64,000 bases of DNA from an uncultured Vampirovibrio sp. (GTDB lineage Bacteria; Cyanobacteriota; Vampirovibrionia; Gastranaerophilales; Gastranaerophilaceae), in contig CAJTPW010000004.1 in NCBI GenBank assembly GCA_910578465.1, positions 62,001-126,000 of the forward strand, in the 5' to 3' direction. This document shows, piece by piece, positions 16,007-24,736 of this stretch (its first letter is position 1; each line of letters begins with the position of its first letter). The position numbers and the translations under genes are program-made. The notes beneath the pieces were generated by a model. It ran no database searches, was not told the origin of the DNA, and worked only from the letters and a program-made list of their open reading frames with translations.

Positions 16007-17266
16007 ATGAATATCTCCGCCATAGGAAAAGCATTGGACCAGCCCCTTTTAATAAGCAAACTTAAAGACCAAACGCCGAAAATATTATGCGGGGCTGCTT
16101 TTGCCTATGGCTTGTATGATACAATGAAGGCGCCGAAGGAGGAGAGAAAAAACAGAGGGTTAAAAAACGCAGTAATTTTAAGTACTGTTGTTGGGACCTC
16201 TCTTTTGAGTGCATTTGGTTTAAAAATCGGCGGCAATGGCAAAATGGGCGGAAAACAGCTCATCAAAGGGCTTGTGAACGTTAAAAGCACGGATGAAATT
16301 TTAGACAGGCAAAAAAGGGCCGTGGATAATTTTTTGTTTGAAAATAAGGTTTCTAAAGATGTTGAAGCAGTTTTAAACAAAGCAAAAACGGGGCTTTTAA
16401 ATGTTAAGGACACAGAAAAGCTTTTAAATATGGAAAAAAGCGGAGCAGGCGCCGGCACGGAACGGAGCGCAGCGCAAATAAAGGGCAAAGAAAAGCTTTT
16501 AGAGACGCTTTTTTCAAAGAAAGAAAATTTGAGTGCAAAAGAGATTTTTGAAGAGACGGGAAGACTTTCGGTTTTGGGACTGGCACCTGTTGCAGCAGGG
16601 GTTTTAGGAGGAATTGCCGCAGAAAAAATCACAGGCGAGAGCACGCCAAAATCTACATCTCAAAAAATAAAAGAAGGGGCATATCAATTTTTGGCAAATA
16701 TTTTTATGTGTAATGTTGGTGCTGCAGGTGCGCTTTTTGGCGCAGAGAGACTTCAAAAAGCAGGAATAATTAAGGCGCTCAGCCCTCTGCAAAAACTCGG
16801 TATTATTATGTGCGGAATATTTGTAACGGGGATAATGGGCGGAAGTTTTGTTGCAAATTTAAGCGGGAAAAAGATTTTGGATCCTATTTTTGATAAGAAG
16901 AAAAACGTTGATATCAGGCCTAAACAGCTTTCAAACCCGTATTTTGCAGACAGTTTAAATGTATTTACATCAAAACATAAAGTTTTTGAAAGGTTTACAA
17001 CAGAAAGAGAAAGACTAGCATCTTGCAATAAAATTACTCCAAAACAGGCTGGTAATTGCCGCAATAACAATGGGGGTTTTGCGCGCAAACACCATAAAGA
17101 CCTTTATAATGAAAGAAAACCTGAACTTTTGGATATGGCGCTGCATACGGATGATATTGCAACGGCAGGGGTATTATCGGGGTTTAAATGGATTGAGCCC
17201 ATGCTTCCTTTAATGTATACAATTTCAGGCTATCGCGCAGGCATAGGCTATAGAAACAATAAATAA
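16007..17266 (+). CDS. Multi-pass membrane protein, lineage-specific, unknown function
   Basis: 419 residues starting MNISAIGKALDQPLL. Hydrophobic segments are visible at about 54-71 (AVILSTVVGTSLLSAFGL), 188-203 (LGLAPVAAGVLGGIAA), 228-245 and 264-285 (LGIIMCGIFVTGIMGGSFV), separated by a Lys-rich helical stretch (about 85-180). The C-terminus has more hydrophobic residues. It has its own promoter and a structured leader. No known domain recognised; the style matches membrane proteins typical of Gastranaerophilales-like genomes. Confidence 0.65.
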   Translation: MNISAIGKALDQPLLISKLKDQTPKILCGAAFAYGLYDTMKAPKEERKNRGLKNAVILSTVVGTSLLSAFGLKIGGNGKMGGKQLIKGLVNVKSTDEILDRQKRAVDNFLFENKVSKDVEAVLNKAKTGLLNVKDTEKLLNMEKSGAGAGTERSAAQIKGKEKLLETLFSKKENLSAKEIFEETGRLSVLGLAPVAAGVLGGIAAEKITGESTPKSTSQKIKEGAYQFLANIFMCNVGAAGALFGAERLQKAGIIKALSPLQKLGIIMCGIFVTGIMGGSFVANLSGKKILDPIFDKKKNVDIRPKQLSNPYFADSLNVFTSKHKVFERFTTERERLASCNKITPKQAGNCRNNNGGFARKHHKDLYNERKPELLDMALHTDDIATAGVLSGFKWIEPMLPLMYTISGYRAGIGYRNNK

Positions 17267-17409
17267 GGATAATACTCCAAAAGCAGGTTTTTAATACACA
17301 AATATTCTTATAATATGTTCATAATGCCTATAAAATGTTCAATCATCATATTAAAAAATCTTGCTTTAGCGCTCTTGACTTTGGCCTTGTAAATTTATAG
17401 GATAGGGGT

Positions 17410-19110
17410 ATGAAAGAGATTTTTGTAGTATCTCCAATAAAGCGCCCCTGTGATATTTTAAACTTTACAAAAAAAGTTAAATGCAGGGAATTTTACGTTT
17501 ATCACCACCGCTTTATGAAAAATACCCCCGAAGGTCCGAACGGCCCCGGCGGAACGTTTGAATATATAAATGAATATATTGACGCTGCTAAAAAAACAGG
17601 CTCTAAAATTTATGTAAATTTTAAACATTCAATAACGGAAGAAGATGTTAATCTTACAAAAAAATTCATCGAATTTTTAACAACAACGGAAATCGACGGC
17701 ATTTTTGTAAATTCTTACGGAATTTTGGAAATTATAAAAACGATGGATTTGCCGTTTAAGGTTATAATAGATTCTTATTTTGATATTCATAACCTTTCGG
17801 GCGTTGAATTTATGGAGATGTTCCACAAAATTGACGGGCTTATAATAACGGAAGAAGTTTATTTTAAAAATATTGAAAAGATAAGCAAATATGCAAAAAT
17901 ACCGCTTGCAGTGGATACGGATAACCTTCCCTATTTTGCCGATGACCTTATAAAATCAAAGGCGATAAGTTCCGTTGTAATAAAAGGTAAATTTTCAACA
18001 TCAGATGAAATTTTAAACGGTATAAAGCTTGTTGAAAAGATTTTAGATAAGCCCAAGATGTTTAAAGAGCAAAAACTTCCCTTTAAGCATGTGAGGAAAA
18101 GTTTTTATAAAACGAGCCATTTTTCGGGTGAAATTCTCTCTGCAACAGGGGAAGACTTCAAATTTGCAAATTATATTCAAAAATATGACTGGAAGATTAA
18201 ATGTAAACGAATTGATAAAAGCTATGATTATTCAAAATTAAAACTTCCAAAGCTCAATTTAAAACTTTCAAGTCTTGAACAATTTAAAGAGCTTCGAAAA
18301 TTTATTAAAGCGGCAGGTTTTAACCCTGTAAATTCCGTTGAATACGGAGAAGTGGCTTCCACTGTGGATTTATCCACAATTCCTTTTGAAGAGCTTGTAA
18401 ACCGTGCAAGAGATTTTTGTACGGAATTTAATATGGGGCTTAATATTTCTACCCCGAGAATTTTGATTGAAAGGGATTTTGAAAGGGTATATGAAATTGT
18501 GAAGATGCTTTGTCTGACCGAGCCAAAGCCAAAAACCGTTGTAATAAACAATATCGGTTTTTTCTGGACAAAGATGAATGACCCTGAATTTCAGACAACT
18601 CCTGTTGAAATCGGAGGCGGGATAAACCTTTTAAACAGTTATTCGATTAAATGTTTGTCAAATCTGAATCCGATTGATGCACTTGATTTTTCGGCGCTCG
18701 GGGATGAAGAAAACATTATAAAGTGCGTCAAAAAGGCAAAAAAGATTATAAGAACAAGAAAAATTCGTATTGCAGGCGGAAAAAGGGTGGAGAGCCTCGG
18801 GCTGTGTCCTTTGAATTGCAACTCTGCCGTTGTATCAAGGCTCACATGTTCTGCACCCTGTCATAAGGGCCACTGGTCCGTTAAGGATCCTTCTTTGAAT
18901 AAAATCCTGCCTTTTGTTGTGGACGGTTTTTGCAAAATGCATATGTTTGAAGCGGACATTGAACAAAATTTTGATAAAATTCCATATTATCAGGAAGTTG
19001 GGATAAATGAATTTGTAATAGATTTTCTTGCAATCCATTCCACACTGCTTCCAAGGCTTTTAAGGAATTTTCTCTGCGCCGTAAGGCAAAATGCGGAACA
19101 ACAGGTTTAA
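17410..19110 (+). CDS. Peptidase U32-like TIM-barrel protein
   Basis: 566 residues. The first half has U32-like beta/alpha barrel features (IYVNFKHSITEEDVNLTKKF; GIFVNSYGILEIIK). A second barrel-like half (from about 300) ends in a Cys-rich segment LGLCPLNCNSAVVS and TCSAPCHKGH with a further FCKMH, similar to the Cys cluster of U32-family RNA/cofactor hydroxylases and UbiU-like proteins. Assignment is from overall pattern, not a full signature. Family members act in hydroxylation of tRNA or ubiquinone-like substrates or are annotated as collagenases; I do not choose one. Confidence 0.5.
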   Translation: MKEIFVVSPIKRPCDILNFTKKVKCREFYVYHHRFMKNTPEGPNGPGGTFEYINEYIDAAKKTGSKIYVNFKHSITEEDVNLTKKFIEFLTTTEIDGIFVNSYGILEIIKTMDLPFKVIIDSYFDIHNLSGVEFMEMFHKIDGLIITEEVYFKNIEKISKYAKIPLAVDTDNLPYFADDLIKSKAISSVVIKGKFSTSDEILNGIKLVEKILDKPKMFKEQKLPFKHVRKSFYKTSHFSGEILSATGEDFKFANYIQKYDWKIKCKRIDKSYDYSKLKLPKLNLKLSSLEQFKELRKFIKAAGFNPVNSVEYGEVASTVDLSTIPFEELVNRARDFCTEFNMGLNISTPRILIERDFERVYEIVKMLCLTEPKPKTVVINNIGFFWTKMNDPEFQTTPVEIGGGINLLNSYSIKCLSNLNPIDALDFSALGDEENIIKCVKKAKKIIRTRKIRIAGGKRVESLGLCPLNCNSAVVSRLTCSAPCHKGHWSVKDPSLNKILPFVVDGFCKMHMFEADIEQNFDKIPYYQEVGINEFVIDFLAIHSTLLPRLLRNFLCAVRQNAEQQV

Positions 19111-19121
19111 TAAATACTTAA

Positions 19122-19150
19122 AAAAGTCTCCAATATGTTTGGAGACTTTT
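19122..19150. terminator. Bidirectional terminator
   Basis: A perfect 12-bp stem AAAAGTCTCCAA (19122-19133) / TTGGAGACTTTT (19139-19150). It is flanked by A and T runs, so it can serve the U32-like gene on plus and the glycosyltransferase operon on minus. Confidence 0.85.
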
Positions 19151-19179
19151 ATTTTTTGGCTAAAAAACCTTTGTGAAGG

Positions 19180-20919
19180 CTACTTCATATACAATTCATA
19201 TTTTATGCCGTCTTCAAGCATTGTAAAGCCTTTCATAATGTCGGGTGCATATTTTCGGTCTTTTCTTATAATTAAATAAACGGGCACACCTTCTTTTTTG
19301 GCTTCCTCTACAGCGGTTTTCAGGCTGTTATAACCTTTATTGTCCGCTTTTGTAATAAAGTAGACTTTGTTTTTGGAATTATTTAATACGCTGTATTTTT
19401 TGCCAAAACCCAGCGTCACAAGTTTTGAGCCTGATACCATCTGTGCTTTGCCTGCAAATGCTTCAAGTTCCGTTTGGCCGAAAGTTGTTGTATAACTTAA
19501 AATTTTGCAGCTTGTAATAATTGAAACGCCGAGCATTAAAATCACATTTGCAATGAATAAAAGGCTTCTGTTCTTTGAAATCAGGCAAAGAAGCGTAATT
19601 AAAGATATTACAATAAGCCATGATGACATTAACATCCTGAAACTGTCCGCACTTTTTGCAAAGGTAAGGCTTTCACCCGTTAAAATTACCAGTGCAAGAG
19701 CGCCTGCAATTCCAAGCAGGATGAAAAATACGGCACTTACAATTGTTGAAATTTTAATTCCTTTCTGAAATTTATTATCAACAATGTATCCCCACCAGTA
19801 ATACCCTGTAATAAGTGCCAATGCAGGGAATAAAGGCAAAATGTATGTCGGAAGTTTGGTTGAAGATATGCTGAAGAAAAGCAAAATTGAAACAGCATAG
19901 ATTGTTGCAAATATTAAAAGTTTTCTGTCGTTTGTATCATTTGAAACTATCTGTCTGAAGGATTTTGTTGCTTTAAAGTCTTTAATTAAAGATTTTATGC
20001 CGCGAATAACTGCAGAGATAAACGAGAATGTCCACGGTAAAAGCCCTGCGGCTAATATCGGGATAAAAAACAGGAAGGGCTGCTTTCTTCCAAGGCCCAA
20101 AGATGAATTTAAAAACCTTGCAAAGTGGTGTTTAACGAAATAATCTTCAATAAATACGGCACCGTTTGCCTTATAGGCTAAAATATGCCAGGGCAAACTT
20201 ACAAGAAGAAATATTATAAGCCCGGGGATGATATTAACAGGCTTTATAAGCTCTTTCCACCTGTTTAATGCGATAAATGTAAGCACAATTACCATAACAG
20301 GAAGGATAACCCCGATAAGCCCCTTTTGAAGGACACCTAAGCCCATAAAAAGGTATGAAAGATACCAGAGGTATTTTTTGTTTTCCTCTTTAACATTGAA
20401 AAGTGTTATAACAGCACAGTATATGCTTGCCGTAACAAAGGCCGTGAAGCCGATATCCATAATTGCAATGTGGGAAAAAAGCCCGAACCAGATACATGAT
20501 AAAAGAATCATTGCGGCTACAAGCCCGTAGATTTTAGAGCCAAGAGCCTTTTTTCCGAAGAAATATGTTCCAAACACGATTGCAAGAGCCGTTAAGGCAA
20601 CAGGGAATCTTGAAGCAAATTCGTCAACATTGTTAAAAAGCTTATAGGATAATGCTGTAAGCCAATAGAAAAGAGGAGGTTTTTCAAGGAAAGCTTCAAA
20701 ATTTAACTCGGGGGTTACAAAATTTCCGTTAAAAAACATTGCGCGGGCAATATTTATATATCTTGTTTCATCAATGTCTATAAGCCTGTAGCTTCCAAGG
20801 TTTAAGAAAAGAAACAAATACCCGAACAAAAGAAGCGCTGCTATACAAAAAGTGTTTGCATGCTTTGTGATAAAATCTTTTGCCTTTTTTATAAAGGCGC
20901 TAAAAGATGTTGTTGTCAC
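19180..20919 (-). CDS. ArnT/PMT-family membrane glycosyltransferase
   Basis: 579 residues, GT-C fold. After a basic N-terminus and first membrane helix come LIDIDETRYINIARAM, with the DE motif of the first periplasmic loop, and NFEAFLEKPPLFYWL, both hallmarks of ArnT/dolichyl-phosphate-mannose-type transferases. About 12 hydrophobic helices follow, and a soluble C-terminal domain of about 100 residues. It would transfer a sugar from an undecaprenyl-phosphate donor to lipid A, protein or polymer in the periplasm. Start is GTG at 20919 behind AAGGAGG. It follows the phosphoesterase gene by 10 bp, so the two are co-transcribed. Confidence 0.85.
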   Translation of the reverse strand: MTTTSFSAFIKKAKDFITKHANTFCIAALLLFGYLFLFLNLGSYRLIDIDETRYINIARAMFFNGNFVTPELNFEAFLEKPPLFYWLTALSYKLFNNVDEFASRFPVALTALAIVFGTYFFGKKALGSKIYGLVAAMILLSCIWFGLFSHIAIMDIGFTAFVTASIYCAVITLFNVKEENKKYLWYLSYLFMGLGVLQKGLIGVILPVMVIVLTFIALNRWKELIKPVNIIPGLIIFLLVSLPWHILAYKANGAVFIEDYFVKHHFARFLNSSLGLGRKQPFLFFIPILAAGLLPWTFSFISAVIRGIKSLIKDFKATKSFRQIVSNDTNDRKLLIFATIYAVSILLFFSISSTKLPTYILPLFPALALITGYYWWGYIVDNKFQKGIKISTIVSAVFFILLGIAGALALVILTGESLTFAKSADSFRMLMSSWLIVISLITLLCLISKNRSLLFIANVILMLGVSIITSCKILSYTTTFGQTELEAFAGKAQMVSGSKLVTLGFGKKYSVLNNSKNKVYFITKADNKGYNSLKTAVEEAKKEGVPVYLIIRKDRKYAPDIMKGFTMLEDGIKYELYMK

Positions 20920-20929
20920 GTTATCCTCC

Positions 20930-21736
20930 TTATTCTACGCTGATTGTTTTTGTTTGAATTAAAGTATTTCCATCCATGGTTTTTATGTTTATGACCTTAT
21001 ATTCGCCTGCAGATGATAAAGAAGGCACGCTTATATGCTTAATGCCGTTTTCATCTTCCCCTTCAAAATCAGAGTTTGTGTGTCCCGAAATTACGGCTTT
21101 TATGTTGCCGTACTTTGATAAAAGCCTGTTATAAGGCCCTTGGTTGTATAATGTGTCGTTTTCTTCTTTTCCTGTGTAACTTGGAAAATGTTGAATAAGG
21201 ATAACATTTTTATCTTTGTTTTTTTCAAGTGTGCTCTCAAGCCATATCAGTTCTTTATCTTTGAAATATCCTTTCGGCATAGGAATTGTTTCGTTTATGC
21301 CGTCCATAAAGATAAATACAAACCCGTCAAGCTTTTTAGTTGAGGGCACTTTTGAGATTTTGTTTTTTGAATATTTGTTTAAAACTCTGTAATATTCTTT
21401 TTTATCAAGACCTTTTACTCTTTGAATATCGTGGTTTCCTATTTCTGCATAAACAGGCTTGTTGATTTTGTTTATGATTTTTGAAAACATTACAAGGTCA
21501 TATTTTTCTGCCTTTGAAATGTTGTTCCCGAGGAAAATTACAAATTTGCTTCCCGATTTATTAATATCATTCTTTGCCATTAAAAGTTTTTTAATGGAGG
21601 GAGTCATAGAATTATTTACTTTGTCTGCTTTAATGTTTGTATCCGAAATAGCTGTAAATGTCACTTCGGCAGAATTTGCCGCAGACTGGAAAACAAAAAT
21701 AAACCCCAATAAAAAAAGTAGTTTAAAAAGTTTCAT
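20930..21736 (-). CDS. Exported metallophosphoesterase-like protein with degenerate metal site
   Basis: 268 residues with a signal peptide (cleavage likely after SAANSA). The calcineurin-like fold is recognisable from VIFLGNN, AEIGNHD (100-103), VILIQHFPS and ISGHTNSDFEG. Several canonical metal ligands are replaced: D32-T-N34 instead of D-x-H, G-N71 instead of G-D, and G-H219-T-N221 instead of G-H-x-H. The conserved NHD and H183 remain. It may bind one metal, use an altered chemistry, or be a non-catalytic binding protein. Translationally linked to the ArnT-like gene. Confidence 0.75.
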   Translation of the reverse strand: MKLFKLLFLLGFIFVFQSAANSAEVTFTAISDTNIKADKVNNSMTPSIKKLLMAKNDINKSGSKFVIFLGNNISKAEKYDLVMFSKIINKINKPVYAEIGNHDIQRVKGLDKKEYYRVLNKYSKNKISKVPSTKKLDGFVFIFMDGINETIPMPKGYFKDKELIWLESTLEKNKDKNVILIQHFPSYTGKEENDTLYNQGPYNRLLSKYGNIKAVISGHTNSDFEGEDENGIKHISVPSLSSAGEYKVINIKTMDGNTLIQTKTISVE

Positions 21737-21866
21737 ACCGCTTATTATACACTAATTTTTAAGATAATGGAAACATAATTAATTTTTAGGCGTCAAATAG
21801 GTTAAAAGGCAAAAAATTTTTAAGAGATTTTTTAAGGAATTTAAGAGGGGAGTTAGAGGAATAACC

Positions 21867-22844
21867 ATGAAAAATAATGCACTTAACAAGAATGCTTATT
21901 TTGACGAGTATGAATATTTAAACTGTATAAACGGTATCGGCGCTCTTGACAGCCATAATGATGATGAAGATACCGGAGAAGAAGTGAGGACCTTTAATAC
22001 CATAGCAAATAAAGATGAAATTTTGCAAATGTATTTAAAAGATATCGGCAAGGTTAAGCTTTTAAACAGAACAAACGAAACAATGATAGGCAAAGCAATC
22101 AAAGAGGGGAATAAAAAAGAGGCTAAAATTGCAAGAAAAAAACTTATTCAGGCAAACTTGCGGCTTGTTGTAAGTATTGCAAAAAAATATACGGGCCAGG
22201 GCATTCTTTTTATGGATTTGGTACAGGAAGGCTCCCTCGGACTTATTAAGGCGGCAGAAAGGTTTGATTATACCAAAGGGTTTAAGTTTTCAACCTATGC
22301 TACCTGGTGGATAAAACAAACGATTATAAGAGCAATTGCGAATAATTCAAGGACGATAAGAATTCCTGTTCATATGAGTGATAAAATCCGTCTTTTAAAA
22401 AGGGCAATCGTAAAATTGAGTGTAGACTTAGGGCGGGAGCCTGACGATGAGGAACTCGCAGATTACCTTAAGATGGACATTAAAAAGATTAAAAGTACAA
22501 AAAAGGCTATGATAAAAGAGCCCGTAAGCCTTGATACTCCTGTAGCGCAAGACCTTTGTCTTGAAGACTATATTAAAGATGATATAGGTAAAATGCCTGA
22601 TGTTAAGATTGAAAAAGAATTTTTACACAAAGATATTATAAAAGCGCTTGATATTCTCTCTGAAAAGGAAAGGTTTATTTTAATCAATCGTTTCGGACTT
22701 CTGGGAAGAAAAACAAAGACGCTTGAGGAGCTGGGGAAAATTTTAGGGTTTTCAAAAGAAAGGATAAGGCAAATAGAAGGGGAGGCGTTAAAAAAACTCA
22801 GAAAAGCGGATAAAATCTGCGAATTGAAAAATTATCTTACATAA
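21867..22844 (+). CDS. Sigma-70 family RNA polymerase sigma factor (group 1/2)
   Basis: 325 residues. Region 1.2 (LQMYLKDIGKVKLL), region 2 with LRLVVSIAKKYTGQG and FSTYATWWIKQTI (-10 recognition and melting), region 3, and region 4 with FGLLGRKTKTLEELG and FSKERIRQIEGEALKKLR (-35 recognition). The acidic N-terminal ~50 residues replace a full region 1.1. This fits an RpoD/SigA-like factor; whether it is the primary sigma or a group 2 paralogue cannot be told without the rest of the genome. AGAGG lies 7 nt before the ATG. Confidence 0.88.
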   Translation: MKNNALNKNAYFDEYEYLNCINGIGALDSHNDDEDTGEEVRTFNTIANKDEILQMYLKDIGKVKLLNRTNETMIGKAIKEGNKKEAKIARKKLIQANLRLVVSIAKKYTGQGILFMDLVQEGSLGLIKAAERFDYTKGFKFSTYATWWIKQTIIRAIANNSRTIRIPVHMSDKIRLLKRAIVKLSVDLGREPDDEELADYLKMDIKKIKSTKKAMIKEPVSLDTPVAQDLCLEDYIKDDIGKMPDVKIEKEFLHKDIIKALDILSEKERFILINRFGLLGRKTKTLEELGKILGFSKERIRQIEGEALKKLRKADKICELKNYLT

Positions 22845-22893
22845 AACAATGCTTATAACGATATAAACAACTGATTTATAATTTCTGTAACCT

Positions 22894-22926
22894 AAAACCT
22901 TCGATATTCTCATATCGGAGGTTTTT
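22894..22926 (+). terminator. Terminator of the sigma factor gene
   Basis: Stem ACCTTCGATA / TATCGGAGGT with TTCTCA loop followed by a T run. It is directly next to the palindromic repeat that starts near 22951. Confidence 0.85.
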
Positions 22927-22950
22927 ATTGTGGAGATTTCAGTGTTTTTG

Positions 22951-23106
22951 TGGTGTCTAATCTATGAAATCCTTCCATTCCAAGGGGGTTAGTTGAAAGG
23001 ACACGGTCCCGTCTATGGTATGCAATTGAAATTTTGAACCTTCGCACCCAAGCCTCTTTTACGGTCCTTTCAACTAACCCCCTTTCCATTTCAGGATTTA
23101 GTGTGA
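22951..23106 (-). repeat. Long palindromic repeat, copy 1
   Basis: Perfect 21-bp inverted arms at 22982-23002 (begins AAGGGGGTTAGTTG) and 23064-23084 enclose a 61-nt loop; an outer AAATCCT/AGGATTT pair lies at 22968-22974 and 23093-23099. Read on the minus strand, the arms, loop border and flanks match 56547-56679. A 72-codon frame runs through it (LNPEMERGLVERTVKEA ... RDRV ... GFH), matching a 68-codon frame in copy 2. With only two copies I cannot decide between a mobile hairpin element, a structured RNA or a small gene. It fills the 376-bp gap before the ABC gene. Confidence 0.7.
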
Positions 23107-23220
23107 GATTTTTAAATTTTTGGAGCGAATAAAATCGACACAATATAAATGCAAAGGATTTTTCTTGTATTGCCGTGAAGCGTATAGAAAACTTTTGTAA
23201 AATATGTTAAAAAATAAGTT

Positions 23221-24033
23221 ATGGAAAACCTTGAAAATAATCTTATAGAAGTTCGTAACGTTCATAAAACCTTTAATGACGGCAAAGAGAGCTTTAAAAC
23301 ATTTCTGGAACCCAAAAAAGAGCCTGTTTATGCCCTTAAATGGGTTAGCCTCAATATTAAAAGAGGTGAAATTGTCGGGCTTGTGGGTGAATCGGGCAGC
23401 GGGAAGTCAACGCTTGGAAACTGTATTTTGAAGCTTCTTGATATAAATTGCGGCAAAATTTTATATGATGGCAAAAACCTTGAAGATTTTTCAAAAATTG
23501 ATATTAAAGAATTCAGAAAAAAGACGGGGCTCATTTTTCAAAATCCGTATTCAAGCCTGAATCCCAAAATGAAAATAGAAGAAATCCTGTCAGAGCCTTT
23601 GGTTGTAAACGGGATAAAATATAGAAAGCAAAGGCTTGATATGCTTGAAAATATTTTAAAACTGACAGGTCTTAGCGGGGATGATTTAAGGCGCTTCCCG
23701 CATGAATTTTCAGGCGGACAAAGACAAAGAATTGCGATTGCAAGAGCGTTAATTTTAAAACCTGAATTTGTTGTGGCTGATGAGCCTGTTTCTGCTCTGG
23801 ATGTCAGTATTCAAGCGCAAATCATAAACCTTTTAATAGAATTAAAAGAAAAATTCAACCTTACTTATCTTTTTATTTCTCACGATTTGAACGTTGTAAA
23901 ATATCTTTGCACAAGGGTTGCAATTATGTATCGGGGTGAAATTGTAGAGGCGGGTGAAACAATGGAGATTTTCAACCGTCCAAAACACAGTTATACAAAG
24001 CTTTTATTGGATTCTATTCCAAAGGTATATTAA
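23221..24033 (+). CDS. Oligopeptide/dipeptide ABC transporter ATP-binding protein (OppF/DppF type)
   Basis: 270 residues. Walker A GESGSGKST (56-64), Q-loop IFQNPYSSLNP, signature FSGGQRQR (163-170), Walker B VVADEP (184-189), ALDVSIQAQ and a switch ISHDLNVV. The ending (RPKHSYTKLLLDSIPKV) is the typical OppF/DppF C-terminus, here slightly short. No permease or second ATPase gene is adjacent; the peptide-binding protein at 28.8 kb may belong to the same transporter. The gene lies directly behind the palindromic repeat. Confidence 0.88.
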   Translation: MENLENNLIEVRNVHKTFNDGKESFKTFLEPKKEPVYALKWVSLNIKRGEIVGLVGESGSGKSTLGNCILKLLDINCGKILYDGKNLEDFSKIDIKEFRKKTGLIFQNPYSSLNPKMKIEEILSEPLVVNGIKYRKQRLDMLENILKLTGLSGDDLRRFPHEFSGGQRQRIAIARALILKPEFVVADEPVSALDVSIQAQIINLLIELKEKFNLTYLFISHDLNVVKYLCTRVAIMYRGEIVEAGETMEIFNRPKHSYTKLLLDSIPKVY

Positions 24034-24050
24034 TATTAATTAAAGAAATA

Positions 24051-24710
24051 CTATGCCGATATATCTATTCGTGATACTGCGGGCCGTTGTTTTCTTTCAA
24101 CATATTCAATATATTTATCAAAGTCTTCATTTTCAAGCCTTCTTAAAAGACACCCGTCTTTTGAAGGCACCCTGTTGAATAAACCGCTTTTTTTCCAAAA
24201 ACCTTCGTTTGCAGAACAAAGTTCGACACAGCTTTTACCTTCTTTTTTTGCCTGTTTTACTATTTCTTTTACGAGAGTTTCACCGAGGCCTTTGTAGCTT
24301 CTTGTTGTTGTATATGTTTCATATTTTTTGTCGGGGTCTGCAAGAATGTATGCAATATATTCATATCTTCCAAATTTTCCTGCTTTTACCTTACTTTTTG
24401 TCTGAAGCTCTGCAATTGCAAAAACATTTCCTTTGCCGTCTTCAATTCCTTTGAGACGTTGAACGGGTCTGCCAAAGCCTGTTTTTTTGTTTAAAAAGTC
24501 TTTTGTAACATTTTGTATGTAAAAAGCGTGGCTCCATTTATCCTGCAGATTGCTGATTTGTTCTCTGTCGTCTTTGTTTTTATTATCATATTCTACAAAA
24601 TTTACGGGCATGGATGTACCGTCATTTTTTCTCACATATGTTCGATTTATGAAGGTTTTTGCAAATGAAATTTTTGAATTTATATTTGAATATATAGGAA
24701 TTGTTCTCAT
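24051..24710 (-). CDS. GNAT-like acetyltransferase domain protein, paralogue 1
   Basis: 219 residues. The C-terminal half has the GNAT motif A pattern SYKGLGETLVKEIVKQAKKE, followed by VELCSANEGFWKKSGL, a typical motif B segment where the Asn and Phe-Trp lie near the acyl-CoA. The N-terminus reads MRTIPIYSNINSKISFAKTF, a lineage-type leader. It is homologous along its length to the next gene upstream (FVEYDNKNKDDR versus FVEYDPKNKKDR). Substrate unknown. Last gene of a minus-strand run that contains a third, broken copy. Confidence 0.6.
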   Translation of the reverse strand: MRTIPIYSNINSKISFAKTFINRTYVRKNDGTSMPVNFVEYDNKNKDDREQISNLQDKWSHAFYIQNVTKDFLNKKTGFGRPVQRLKGIEDGKGNVFAIAELQTKSKVKAGKFGRYEYIAYILADPDKKYETYTTTRSYKGLGETLVKEIVKQAKKEGKSCVELCSANEGFWKKSGLFNRVPSKDGCLLRRLENEDFDKYIEYVERKQRPAVSRIDISA

Positions 24711-24736
24711 TTTGTTTTCCGTTGTATTTTCTATAA

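Noticed and set aside
22968..23099. Integron attC site
   Set aside because: No GTTRRRY/RYYYAAC core sites at the right positions and no integrase; arms are longer and perfect.
22925..23143. Simple protein-coding gene for the 72-codon frame in the repeat
   Set aside because: The frame reads through both perfect inverted arms, and the similarity to copy 2 is explained by DNA repeat identity; coding is left open but not called.
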